IMG/VR virus record: IMGVR_UViG_3300045957_000047
Span: 1 to 64,000 of that record
Strand: one strand, 5' to 3'
DNA from: a virus
DNA length: 64,000 nucleotides
A model generated the notes under the pieces. The model saw only the letters and a list, made by a program, of their open reading frames with translations, ran no database searches and was not told where the DNA came from. This document shows, piece by piece, positions 7,147 through 14,296 of the stretch. Position numbers and translations under genes: made by a program. Within the stretch, counting starts at the first letter, position 1; each line of letters starts with the position of its first letter.

Positions 7147-7571
7147 TTGTACAAAGTGGAGATAAAGTGGTGAACATTTTCGAAAAAGCCAGCCGCCAGG
7201 CACTGCGGTTTCAGACCAACAAAGGCGAAATCACCGTCGAGCAACTGTGGAAACTACCACTGACGGGGAGTGCTGATAGTTTCAACTTGGATGACCTGGC
7301 TAAGCTGGTCCACAAGGAGATTAAGGAGTCACAGAAATTTTCGTTTGTCTCCGAAAAGGCGAACCCAGTGGACACCGACAACGAGCTGAGACTGTCAATC
7401 CTTAAGCACATTATTCGTGTGAAGAAAGATTGGAAGAACGAGAAGTCAGAGGCCCTGCGCAAGCAGAAGCTCCGCAAGCAGCTGCTGGATGTACTGGCTG
7501 AAAAAGAAGCCGAGTCTTTACAGAGTCTGACGCCTGAGCAGATCAAACAGAAGCTTGACGAACTCGGATAA
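7143..7571 (+). CDS. conserved phage protein with helical C-terminus, 142 aa
   Basis: Opens with a segment (NIFEKASRQALRFQT, then EQLWKLPL) that I recall from a conserved family in many lytic tailed phages, with no established function. The second half is highly charged and helical (KEAESLQSLTPEQIKQKL), probably a coiled coil. No catalytic motif. Coupled to the winged-helix gene by ATGA overlap, and followed by a GC-rich UUCG hairpin that may end or stabilise the transcript. Confidence 0.8.
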   Translation: MIVQSGDKVVNIFEKASRQALRFQTNKGEITVEQLWKLPLTGSADSFNLDDLAKLVHKEIKESQKFSFVSEKANPVDTDNELRLSILKHIIRVKKDWKNEKSEALRKQKLRKQLLDVLAEKEAESLQSLTPEQIKQKLDELG

Positions 7572-7578
7572 CTGAACC

Positions 7579-7594
7579 GGCCCCTTCGGGGGCC
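7579..7594 (+). terminator. GGCCCC-TTCG-GGGGCC hairpin
   Basis: A perfect 6-bp GC stem closed by a UUCG tetraloop, 7 bp after a stop codon. There is no T-run behind it; the next ribosome-binding site (ctggag) follows within a few bases. It is a terminator-like or 3'-end-stabilising hairpin. Confidence 0.6.
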
Positions 7595-7600
7595 ACCTGG

Positions 7601-7669
7601 AGAATAAACATGAGAATAATCAACATCAACCCCTGTGAGTTTAGGTATCTCGTGCAGAACGCTCGCAGA
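7601..7669 (+). repeat. 69-bp direct repeat, copy A
   Basis: Positions 7601-7669 recur without mismatch at 8670-8738. The repeat spans the leader, the ATG at 7610 and the first 20 codons of the gene at 7610. Copy B gives the same N-terminus to the TnpB remnant. Confidence 0.95.
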
Positions 7670-7987
7670 GGTGAAGGTGTCGAATGGACCGGTCAGCGAG
7701 GCAGTCGCCACCACTTTAAAGTCTACAAACGGTTCACACTTAACACCCCACGCCCCTACTTTTTCGGCGTGTTCATTGAGGCATCACTGCAAGAGTATGC
7801 CAAGACAGCAATCCTGCACAGCGCTATTCCTGACAGCAACGGTGTAGTCTTGTACGACTCTGGCCGTCAGACCTGGACGGATGCGGTGGGTGAATACTCA
7901 CTGCAGGCACTGGTTCACGCTCACTCGGAACTGTTCCGGTTTGACTGTGAGTATGTTAACGAGATGATCCACGGAGAGCTGGCGTGA
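7610..7987 (+). CDS. hypothetical protein, 125 aa
   Basis: Unrecognised small protein. The first 20 residues are encoded by a 69-bp sequence duplicated 1.07 kb downstream. The body is mixed alpha/beta with many aromatic residues and no membrane segment. ATG at 7610 follows ggagaataaac. Its stop overlaps the GTG start of the next gene (GTGA at 7984), so both are co-translated. Because the remainder is a sensible reading frame of normal composition, I take this copy as the original and 8682 as the derived chimera. Confidence 0.75.
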   Translation: MRIININPCEFRYLVQNARRGEGVEWTGQRGSRHHFKVYKRFTLNTPRPYFFGVFIEASLQEYAKTAILHSAIPDSNGVVLYDSGRQTWTDAVGEYSLQALVHAHSELFRFDCEYVNEMIHGELA

Positions 7988-8676
7988 ACACAGCAGATAA
8001 CTTAAACAAACTGGCTGACTTTATAGAAAAGAACGTCAGTCAAAAGCAGTTGGACATGAGCTACTGCCGATTAGATGAGGAGGGGAACAGGGTTCATTTT
8101 ATAAGCCAAGATGACTGTGGGACATCTGGCTGTGCTTTGGGCTGGGCACCGTTCGTACTTGGTTTAGAGCCGGTTGATAGTGACTTCGTTGAGTCAGAAG
8201 AATGGTTTCAAGTCCCGGAGAGTCGTCGTTTTCTTATTTTTCACGTTTATGGCCGGAGGATATTCCCGGACCTCACGGATAGAGACTGGTACGAGGTTTT
8301 TCACGAAAGGCTCTCCTCAGACAAGGCTGAGGTAATCGCCAGACTTCGTGACATGGCAGAACGATTGAAAAGAAAACAATCAGCTGCAAAGATGCGGTGT
8401 TGGATACGCTTGATCGACAGTGCTGAGTGGACTATCTACGAAATAGGCGAAAGCCTCCCCGACATAAGCAGAGTCGCTCGATTGGTCGGGATCGAGTACA
8501 CCGATGGTAGTCGGGTATGGGAAGACTGTCCTCCCCCGGCAGAGTCAGGTCACTATGCATTCTTAAGAGACGACGGGGAGATGGTTGTCACCACGCTTGA
8601 CGGCTCAGAAACGCAAGACTTTGCTGAAGAGAACTGTTACCCGTACTGGTGTCGCCTGACACCTCCAAGAGAATAA
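7984..8676 (+). CDS. hypothetical phage protein, 230 aa
   Basis: GTG start overlapping the previous stop. The N-terminal half (residues about 1-130) has the pattern LADFIEKN...CGTSGCALGWAP...F seen in many uncharacterised phage and prophage proteins; the cysteines of CGTSGC are the most typical feature. After a basic helix (RLKRKQSAAK) a second domain of about 90 aa begins with MRCWIRL and is rich in Tyr/Trp/Asp. This may be two fused small proteins. No enzymatic motif. The 69-bp repeat, copy B, starts 7 bases before its end. Confidence 0.75.
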   Translation: MNTADNLNKLADFIEKNVSQKQLDMSYCRLDEEGNRVHFISQDDCGTSGCALGWAPFVLGLEPVDSDFVESEEWFQVPESRRFLIFHVYGRRIFPDLTDRDWYEVFHERLSSDKAEVIARLRDMAERLKRKQSAAKMRCWIRLIDSAEWTIYEIGESLPDISRVARLVGIEYTDGSRVWEDCPPPAESGHYAFLRDDGEMVVTTLDGSETQDFAEENCYPYWCRLTPPRE

Positions 8677-8738
8677 ACATGAGAATAATCAACATCAACC
8701 CCTGTGAGTTTAGGTATCTCGTGCAGAACGCTCGCAGA
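8670..8738 (+). repeat. 69-bp direct repeat, copy B
   Basis: Exact copy of 7601-7669. Here the duplicated leader and start codon are joined to the 3' part of a TnpB gene. This looks like recombination or repair that brought in an insertion-sequence end. Confidence 0.95.
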
Positions 8739-8927
8739 AATGAGTTGTCGAGTCGAGCGATACGTGAGCGCGGTCTTTTCTTTTCAGGCTTTGACCTTCA
8801 GAACTATACAATAAGAGAATGGAGCTGCACCGCGTGTGGTGCCGAGCATGACAGAGATGTTAATGCAGCCAGGAACATTCTCGCGCTCGGGCATGAGCGT
8901 CTAGCGGTAGGAATCCCCCGGCTTTAG
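8682..8927 (+). pseudogene. tnpB: TnpB (IS200/IS605 OrfB) C-terminal remnant fused to a duplicated phage start
   Basis: The 81-aa frame begins with the same 20 residues as the gene at 7610. It then continues as the extreme C-terminus of TnpB: REWSCTACGAEHDRD followed by NAARNILA. That is the second half of the TnpB zinc ribbon plus the RuvC-III Asp region (DRDVNAA). The first CxxC of the ribbon is missing, and the RuvC-I and RuvC-II parts are absent, so no RNA-guided nuclease activity is possible. The stop lies inside the right-end hairpin, as in many intact IS605-family elements. Expression is likely, since the leader and ATG are intact, but the product is probably a relic. Confidence 0.85.
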
Positions 8928-8935
8928 CCGTGGGG
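8915..8935 (+). mobile_element. IS200/IS605-type right-end hairpin
   Basis: CCCCC-GGC-TTTA-GCC-GT-GGGG forms the imperfect subterminal hairpin typical of IS200/IS605-family ends (ggctttagccgtgggg), overlapping the tnpB stop. In intact elements this is the TnpA recognition structure and, for TnpB, the end of the guide-RNA region. No left end and no tnpA are visible, so the element is a fragment. Confidence 0.75.
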
Positions 8936-8992
8936 AGGGGAACCAGAGCAAGAGAAGAACTTAAAGAACCCGATTTATAACTGGAGAAAAAC

Positions 8993-9205
8993 ATGAAAAT
9001 AACCATCGACGAAACAAGTAAGTCCACCTTCCCTTTTCCAAAGGTCATGACAGGGCCACGCAAAATTATTGTTCTGTTTAAAGAACCGGGTAATGGCACA
9101 ATCCTTGATCCAGGTCGCTCAGGCTTAGAGATGGCCGACCATTTAGATTGTTGGGAGATGGATCAGTTCACTGATTTCGAGAACGCAATAACGCTCAAGA
9201 ACTGA
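8993..9205 (+). CDS. hypothetical protein, 70 aa
   Basis: Small soluble protein of unknown role, preceded by a good ribosome-binding site (ctggagaaaaac). Sequence is mixed, with a beta-like N-terminus (MKITIDETSK) and an acidic C-terminus. It lies just after the insertion-sequence remnant and 10 bp before the GTG of the membrane-protein gene. Confidence 0.65.
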   Translation: MKITIDETSKSTFPFPKVMTGPRKIIVLFKEPGNGTILDPGRSGLEMADHLDCWEMDQFTDFENAITLKN

Positions 9206-9215
9206 GGGGGTCGTT

Positions 9216-9977
9216 GTGAAGGATTTATTTCAAAGGCACCCCATCCTGGCTCCTGTTGCGCTGTTCTCTGGTGCGTGTTGCTTGATCGTGAGTATGTACC
9301 AAGCAGGCCAGTTCCTGCACTCGTTAGGGAGTGTCTGGTCTCGCCCTTCGGTGATGTATCTGATGTCTTTTTGCTTGATAACGTCAGGTGTTGTTATCTC
9401 GATGATCCTAAACTCTGGACGTAAGCAAACCGTTTTTGTTTTTTGCTTCGCAGCGTTAGTGATACTGATGGTCGAGACGTTCTCAATAGGTACATCAGCA
9501 ACAGCTTTACGCGAGACTATTGCCCGTGTCGAGGAGAAACAAAAGTCTGAGTCGCCTGAGTATGTTATCAAGCGAAACCAGCTAATCAGAGCCGAGAATC
9601 GCATTCACACCGTACAGGCAGAGATTGACGCACTGCCTGCGAATTACCATGGGATGAGAGAAAGACGAGCACCTGAGATCGCTGAACTGGAGAAGAAAGT
9701 CGAAAAACTAAGCGATGAGTTAAAAGCGGTTGAAGGCTCAACAGTCGGCACAGCCATCAATGATCTTGAGGAAACAACAGGGATTCACGTGTTCTACTTA
9801 CTCATACTGGCTGCACTTGCACTGTCAGCTATACCGATGGTACTTACGCTGCTGTTGGGAAACCCAAACGGCGGATCGACCGCCAGTACGAAGTTCGGCG
9901 CAAAGACCGGTCCGAAGCCATCCGGTTCCCCCCAGGCACACGGCTCACCTACGCAGTTCTCCAAGCCCAAGGGCTGA
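9216..9977 (+). CDS. membrane protein with four TM segments and coiled coil, 253 aa (zero-frame product)
   Basis: GTG start at 9216 behind gaggggg. Hydrophobic segments lie at residues about 10-32, 45-63 and 70-90, then a 90-residue charged coiled coil (LRETIARVEEKQK to KLSDELKAVE), then a fourth TM segment (FYLLILAALALSAIPMVLTLLL) ending at the frameshift site. The zero-frame tail after it is a low-complexity Gly/Ser/Pro/Lys stretch. The coiled coil between membrane segments suggests an inner-membrane protein, possibly for superinfection exclusion or lysis control, but no family is recognised. A canonical -1 frameshift signal at 9857 would give an alternative, better-structured tail. Confidence 0.8.
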   Translation: MKDLFQRHPILAPVALFSGACCLIVSMYQAGQFLHSLGSVWSRPSVMYLMSFCLITSGVVISMILNSGRKQTVFVFCFAALVILMVETFSIGTSATALRETIARVEEKQKSESPEYVIKRNQLIRAENRIHTVQAEIDALPANYHGMRERRAPEIAELEKKVEKLSDELKAVEGSTVGTAINDLEETTGIHVFYLLILAALALSAIPMVLTLLLGNPNGGSTASTKFGAKTGPKPSGSPQAHGSPTQFSKPKG

Positions 9978-10054
9978 ATAAGCGGGATGCGATGAAGTAC
10001 AGGGAGCGGATGCGAGCACAGGGATTGTGCGATGAGAAATATATAACCTATTGA
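9216..10054 (+). CDS. -1 frameshift product of the membrane protein, 279 aa (join 9216..9863, 9863..10054)
   Basis: If ribosomes slip back one base on GGGAAAC, the first 216 residues are followed by 63 residues read in the -1 frame, to a TGA at 10052-10054. The tail starts PKRRIDRQYEVRRK, contains FPPGTRLTYAVLQAQ and RDAMKYRERMRAQG, and looks like a folded, basic helical domain: quite unlike the low-complexity zero-frame tail. This frame covers what would otherwise be an unexplained gap before the next gene at 10070. Zero-frame and shifted proteins would share the membrane part and differ only in the cytoplasmic tail. Confidence 0.65.
9857..9884 (+). promoter_or_regulatory. programmed -1 ribosomal frameshift signal
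   Basis: Slippery heptamer G GGA AAC (9857-9863) is in the correct phase (zero-frame codons TTG GGA AAC). It is followed by a 6-nt spacer and a GC hairpin, GGCGG (9870-9874) with CCGCC (9880-9884) around a 5-nt loop. Motif, phase and spacing all fit the classical X XXY YYZ plus stem-loop arrangement. Confidence 0.75.
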
Positions 10055-10069
10055 AACGACGGTAGAAAA

Positions 10070-10294
10070 ATGAAAATAGATATAAAGAATATAACGTTAG
10101 AGCAAAAATACTGGCTAGCTGTAACCGGCTGGCTTGTCCTGGGCTGGATACTTACGAGTATGGAACACCCACCGCATCGGTGGGCTTTTATTGCTCTGAC
10201 CCTAGTGTTTTCAGGAGTGATTCTGATGGGGTTAGGCATTGTTAACTACTCGGAAGGGGTTTTTAGTCGCGACAAGAGACAACGAAAACAATGA
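10070..10294 (+). CDS. small membrane protein with two TM segments, 74 aa
   Basis: Two hydrophobic stretches (residues about 14-29, YWLAVTGWLVLGWILT, and 38-58, WAFIALTLVFSGVILMGLGI) separated by a short His/Pro loop, then a basic tail (RDKRQRKQ). This is the topology of small phage holins or membrane-associated inhibitors, though similarity to a known holin is not evident. Its stop overlaps the next start (ATGA at 10291). It follows directly the frameshifting membrane gene, so the two may work together. Confidence 0.75.
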   Translation: MKIDIKNITLEQKYWLAVTGWLVLGWILTSMEHPPHRWAFIALTLVFSGVILMGLGIVNYSEGVFSRDKRQRKQ

Positions 10295-10728
10295 AAATAA
10301 TCAATAAATTGAAAAAACTATTCACAAAAAAGAAGAAGTTCCAGGTACAGGAACACTCGCAGCACTGGGTCATTGTCTTCACTAATCAAGATGAACTTGC
10401 GTACTACCTTCAAGGCATCCAGACACGCTTTAGACAGGGAGGTAAGTTGCTACTCAACGTTGCGACTAAACAAATCCGGATGAACTTATGGGACAGTGCC
10501 GATTATGTAGTCACACTGACGACTGAAAGCAGTAACAAGCGGTTCGAAGGGCATGAACTGACCGGCGTTGTCCTCAGATGTGCCGTCGGTCAAGAGTATT
10601 ACGGGCACCTGGCGAGCAAAGTAAGGGTACCGAGTGAACTCAGCTACAGTGAGTTTTGTCAGGTCGCATCAATCGGTCAACAGATGATCAACGGGTTGGA
10701 AATTAACATTGAGGAGAAGGAATTATGA
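10291..10728 (+). CDS. hypothetical basic protein, 145 aa
   Basis: Unrecognised. N-terminus strongly basic (MKIINKLKKLFTKKKK), which could bind membranes or nucleic acid, followed by a mixed alpha/beta body. No cysteines except one, no signal peptide. Coupled by ATGA overlaps to both neighbours (10291 and 10725), so it is part of a co-translated set of three small genes. Confidence 0.75.
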   Translation: MKIINKLKKLFTKKKKFQVQEHSQHWVIVFTNQDELAYYLQGIQTRFRQGGKLLLNVATKQIRMNLWDSADYVVTLTTESSNKRFEGHELTGVVLRCAVGQEYYGHLASKVRVPSELSYSEFCQVASIGQQMINGLEINIEEKEL

Positions 10729-10955
10729 ACATTCTGGAGAAAGTAAAGGCTATCCAAGAACAATTGGACGAACATTTGGACATTGTCCGCCAGGTCAATG
10801 AGGAGAACAATAACTGGAAACCGGATTGGGAAAACACCCCAAACAGCAAAACGTTTTTAAGTTTGAACAACAGCACAGAAGAAGTAACTTTCAGGACTTA
10901 TTTCCATTGCCAAGCATTCCCTAAAGTTCTTGACTACTTTGTAGAAACCGTTTAA
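10725..10955 (+). CDS. hypothetical small protein, 76 aa
   Basis: Short acidic protein with an N-terminal helix likely to form a coiled coil (VKAIQEQLDEHLDIVRQVNEE) and no known domain. Last gene before the structured RNA at 10987-11117. Starts in ATGA overlap with the preceding gene. Confidence 0.7.
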   Translation: MNILEKVKAIQEQLDEHLDIVRQVNEENNNWKPDWENTPNSKTFLSLNNSTEEVTFRTYFHCQAFPKVLDYFVETV

Positions 10956-10986
10956 TTTATTAAGTCACAAGCAGTGCAACGCTGCA

Positions 10987-11117
10987 GGGTTTTAGCAGAC
11001 CCGACAAGAAACAGGTACAGTCAGTTTGTCAGTGAGAGTTTAGGGAGGGGGAACCCTGCCGTCTTCTTATTCTGCTTTCTTGTACGGTCTGCTAACCCTA
11101 GGCTTTCACTGACAAAC
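10987..11117 (+). ncRNA. structured intergenic RNA with two competing long stems
   Basis: Two long pairings fit this 131-nt gap. Stem 1: 10987-11001 with 11086-11098 (one 2-nt bulge), extended by 11004-11011 pairing with 11076-11083. Stem 2: 11024-11045 with 11096-11117, 22 consecutive pairs including three G-U wobbles. They overlap at 11096-11098 and interleave, so they form either a pseudoknot-like fold or two alternative states. The wobbles imply selection on RNA rather than DNA. The ATG at 11133 follows 15 nt after stem 2. It may be an attenuator, translational switch or small RNA. Confidence 0.7.
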
Positions 11118-11132
11118 CGATTGAGATAAGCG

Positions 11133-11420
11133 ATGAAACAATTCCCCAATCCGTTAATGGTCGCGTACCTTACCAAGACCAGTGCTACTAACAAGAAAGT
11201 ACAGGTTCGCATGTTTGTCCAGAGCCTGTACAAAGGCAGACCTGCTACCTATACCCACCGTATTGATCATGCACTAAAGCTGCCTAGAAACGAGTGGCCC
11301 CGACTGCCTGAGCATACGTTGATGCGCCACGGTTTAGCACATCACAAGCAAAAGATTCACTTAGGATGTGGGAAATACATCACCGAGGTAACCGCACAAG
11401 ACGTGAGTGCCGTGACATGA
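11133..11420 (+). CDS. hypothetical basic protein, 95 aa
   Basis: Small basic protein rich in Lys, Arg and His, starting 15 nt after the structured RNA, which could control its translation. No domain recognised; the C-terminal part has HHKQKIHLGCGKYI. Stop overlaps the next start (ATGA at 11417). It stands at the head of the DNA-polymerase operon. Confidence 0.7.
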   Translation: MKQFPNPLMVAYLTKTSATNKKVQVRMFVQSLYKGRPATYTHRIDHALKLPRNEWPRLPEHTLMRHGLAHHKQKIHLGCGKYITEVTAQDVSAVT

Positions 11421-11590
11421 CTGACCAGGACATACTGGATCAGTTCATCAAGATCCTGGAAGAGGCCTGTGAAACAGATGAGCCTTGTCACACGCTTGAA
11501 CTGGGATACAGCAGCTTCATCGACGACTATTTCGACACGCAAGTACTGGTTAACGGATTGCGTCAACTGATAGAGAGGGTAGGTTTCTGA
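11417..11590 (+). CDS. hypothetical acidic protein, 57 aa
   Basis: Very small acidic helical protein. The frame is open from 11366, but the ATG at 11417 overlaps the previous stop as ATGA, the arrangement used throughout this genome, so I choose it. Sequence is Glu/Asp-rich (IKILEEACETDEPC) with no motif. Its stop overlaps the polymerase start (TGATG), so it is coupled to PolA. Confidence 0.65.
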   Translation: MTDQDILDQFIKILEEACETDEPCHTLELGYSSFIDDYFDTQVLVNGLRQLIERVGF

Positions 11591-13551
11591 TGAAAAAAGA
11601 ACTCTATTCTTTTGATTTGGAGACCTTTTTAATTCACACAGATTACCCGGAACCGTATGGGTACCAGGGGCTGTCACCTATCCCAGTGTGCATGTCTCAC
11701 TTGAGTTCAAAGGATTATAGGCCTCAGGTTATAGAAACGTTCTATGACAAGAAGCTCATTACAGACATTCTTATCAAGAAGCTTGAAGACGACAATGTTC
11801 TCTTTGCAAACCAATACATAGCGTTTGATTTCCTGGTTTCTGTCCGCCACCTGGATGTACCTATCGAACTGGTGTTTGCAAAGTATGACAAGGGATTGGT
11901 CCGAGATACTGCGGTGCGGGAAAGGCTCTTAACGCTGGCTAATGGAGACGCAGTAAAGAACCCTGGTATACGCTATGGTCTGGCGAATCTTGTACAGAAG
12001 TATCTGGACAAGGACATATCGTCTTCAAAGAAAGGTCCTGATGCTTGGCGATTAAAATACTCAGAACTGTACGGAGTACCCTTAAAACAATGGCCACAGG
12101 AAGCCATAGATTACCCTTTGGATGATGTCTCTCATGTCTTTCAGGTGATGGCTAAGCAACATAGAATGCGGCATCTGTTTGAGGCAAATGAGAAGGAGCA
12201 GACCCGTGCCGAGTTTGACTTGATTTTGTTGGCTGAGAAGTGTCCGAGGGTAGACCCCAAAGCAGTCCAAGCTCTTGAGGATCAACATAAGGAAAATGTA
12301 GAGAGAGCCCGACAGCCGTTCATCGACGCAAAGATGATGAAGTGGAATAAGAACAGGTACACCAAGTTTCCGAAAGGGGATAGTCGCAGAGAAGGCTGGA
12401 CTATGGATACCAAGAAACTGCAGAAGGCTATTGACAAGGACTATGCGAAGCAGGGTCGAGTGGTCCCTACAACAGAGGCTGGCTGCATTAAGAAAGATGC
12501 TGAGACCTTGTTGGGCTGCAAGAACAAAGCGCTACGTCAGTATGGGGAGACGGCAGGTGCTATAAAAGTGCTGGACGGTTTCTTGCCGGGTATGAAAACG
12601 GCACTCGACAGGCCAACCCAGAGGATCACAACGCAGTACACAACTATCCTGGTGACGGGCAGAACCTCGTCTCGTAAAGTCAACCTGCAGAACGTTGGCA
12701 AGGCTCCCGGTGCCCGTGAGTGCTTTATGGCAGAGGATGGCCATGTCATTGTATCGATAGACTATGAGGCGCTAGAGATGTTCACCCTGGCGCAGGCTGC
12801 TTATACGTGGCACGGAGCTACAGCACTCCTCAATGCTCTGAACGAAGGATTAGACGCTCACCTGTTGATCGTCGAGACGATTACCGGACGGGCCTATGAG
12901 GAGCTGAATGATGCTAAGAAAGCAGGGGACAAAGAGGTGCTGTCTTATCGAGCGTTGGCGAAGGTGTTTAACTTTGGAGCAGGGGCGTTCTGTGGACCGG
13001 ATACTCTGATCGGTAATATGAACACAGAACAACAGGAGACCCTACAGGGCTTGGAGCCCGATAGTGACCTACAGCAAATTGTTAGACGCATACTCAACCA
13101 GTGGACAGATAAGTGGGAGTTAAGACCTTTTTTAAGCTATTCCCAGAAAGCCTGTAGTAACGGCAGACGGCCCAGCTACACATGCCCCATCACAGGCAGA
13201 ACCAAGGCGCTCAATACCTTTTGTGGCCTCAATAACCTACGCTTTCAGGGACTAGGGGCTGATGCCATGAAGGAAGGTCTGGCACGGGTGCAGAGAGATG
13301 CTCATATTCCAGGGCGTACCCTGCACAGGCACGGGGTGATACCTATGATCGAAGTTCACGATGAGATTATATTCAGTGGACCTGTGGAGGGTCTGGAGGA
13401 GTGGGTGAAGCGAGCTCAGTATCTGATGGAGTCAGGAGCTGAAAGAATGTTACCCGACTGTAGTATGAGAACCGAAGCAGGGGTGTGTGGAACCCATTGG
13501 AGTAAAGAGGATGTCCCTGTCAGCGTGTATTTAGAGAGCCTGGAGAGTTGA
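11590..13551 (+). CDS. polA: family A DNA polymerase with 3'-5' exonuclease domain, 653 aa
   Basis: Replicative phage polymerase. The exonuclease domain starts at once: Exo I is D9-L10-E11, Exo II is in LFANQYIAFDFL (about residue 77), Exo III in YPLDDVSHV (about 174). Polymerase motif A is SIDYEALE with D391, motif B is RALAKVFNFGAG with the nucleotide-selecting aromatic F462, and motif C is EVHDE with D591. The 5' nuclease domain is absent, as in other phage PolA proteins of this size. Motif B is two residues longer after F462 (GAGAFCG) than in E. coli Pol I (GLIYG). Phe at this site is one of the variants seen in lytic viral polymerases. No start ambiguity. Confidence 0.96.
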   Translation: MKKELYSFDLETFLIHTDYPEPYGYQGLSPIPVCMSHLSSKDYRPQVIETFYDKKLITDILIKKLEDDNVLFANQYIAFDFLVSVRHLDVPIELVFAKYDKGLVRDTAVRERLLTLANGDAVKNPGIRYGLANLVQKYLDKDISSSKKGPDAWRLKYSELYGVPLKQWPQEAIDYPLDDVSHVFQVMAKQHRMRHLFEANEKEQTRAEFDLILLAEKCPRVDPKAVQALEDQHKENVERARQPFIDAKMMKWNKNRYTKFPKGDSRREGWTMDTKKLQKAIDKDYAKQGRVVPTTEAGCIKKDAETLLGCKNKALRQYGETAGAIKVLDGFLPGMKTALDRPTQRITTQYTTILVTGRTSSRKVNLQNVGKAPGARECFMAEDGHVIVSIDYEALEMFTLAQAAYTWHGATALLNALNEGLDAHLLIVETITGRAYEELNDAKKAGDKEVLSYRALAKVFNFGAGAFCGPDTLIGNMNTEQQETLQGLEPDSDLQQIVRRILNQWTDKWELRPFLSYSQKACSNGRRPSYTCPITGRTKALNTFCGLNNLRFQGLGADAMKEGLARVQRDAHIPGRTLHRHGVIPMIEVHDEIIFSGPVEGLEEWVKRAQYLMESGAERMLPDCSMRTEAGVCGTHWSKEDVPVSVYLESLES

Positions 13552-13552
13552 G

Positions 13553-13804
13553 ATGAAAAACAATAACCCGCTGATTCCAGAGGAGCCTCTCAAGGCAAAG
13601 CACATGGAGGATTTTGTTTCGGATGCCTTATACGAATGGTGACTGAGACAAAAGAAACCTTTCTTTGTGCAAGGTGACAGGATACATGTGGAGGTCACAG
13701 AGGATCAAATGTTTAGAGTGACCTCTTTATTGAAGGCCATGATCCATCAGAATGCTAATGTTATTGAATCTAAGCTGAACGCTAAACAACCGTTGGAGAA
13801 TTAA
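13553..13804 (+). pseudogene. UGA-interrupted paralogue of the gene at 15285 (83 codons)
   Basis: Starts at ATG 13553, right after polA, and reads for 29 codons to TGG, then TGA (13640-13642), then stays in frame for another 53 codons to TAA at 13804. Both halves align with the intact 75-aa protein at 15285: DALYEW-stop-LRQKKPFFV against DEAFYEW-Y-MKQDKPMYV. The stop therefore replaces one sense codon (TAT in the paralogue). The remainder shows no other damage. Either a recent nonsense mutation, or readthrough of a leaky UGA-C context. Confidence 0.8.
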
Positions 13805-13808
13805 AATT

Positions 13809-14273
13809 ATGAATGAAGACTTGTACCACCACTACGCCGATGAAACTAACTACTGCCAAGAATGTGGGGAGGAGATGCCAGGGTCATGGTCAAGGCTCCT
13901 GTGTGAGGATTGTGATCCCCTTCCGACAGTCCTCCTAATTTTCCCTACTGAAGAGCTGCTTCGGCAAGCACGTCAACCTCTGCTAGCAAATATAGAAAGC
14001 TACTTAGGAGAACCGTGTAGTGTCGTTAGCACTCATCGAATTTTGACGAAGAGGTTTCAGCTACTACTAAAGTCGGGATTGAATGAGCGAAGTTACAAAG
14101 GATTGGTGTTTGAAGCCTTTGTATTTTGGGAGTCTCTTCATTCTTTTAATAGTGATAAGGTTAGACGGTTGTGGGATTACTTATGTCTGTCTAAAAGGAG
14201 GACCACTACTATAGAGGCTAGCAGGGTAGTTGCGGAGGCTGGCAGGGTAGTTGCGGAGTCTCTAACAGAGTAA
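13809..14273 (+). CDS. zinc-ribbon protein, 154 aa
   Basis: The N-terminal 40 residues hold a four-cysteine ribbon: YCQECGEE, then LLCEDCDP. The rest is a helical domain of about 110 aa without catalytic motifs. The C-terminus contains a short exact repeat (two copies of a GRVVAE-like stretch) due to a 24-bp tandem duplication near 14225-14265. Possibly a nucleic-acid or protein-binding adaptor. It sits in the block of duplicated small genes between PolA and the nuclease gene. Confidence 0.75.
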   Translation: MNEDLYHHYADETNYCQECGEEMPGSWSRLLCEDCDPLPTVLLIFPTEELLRQARQPLLANIESYLGEPCSVVSTHRILTKRFQLLLKSGLNERSYKGLVFEAFVFWESLHSFNSDKVRRLWDYLCLSKRRTTTIEASRVVAEAGRVVAESLTE

Positions 14274-14296
14274 ACGGGAACTAAAAAGAGACGACA

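Noticed and set aside
8682-8927. Functional TnpB nuclease
   Set aside because: Only the last part of the zinc ribbon and the RuvC-III spot remain; the other RuvC residues and the first CxxC are missing.
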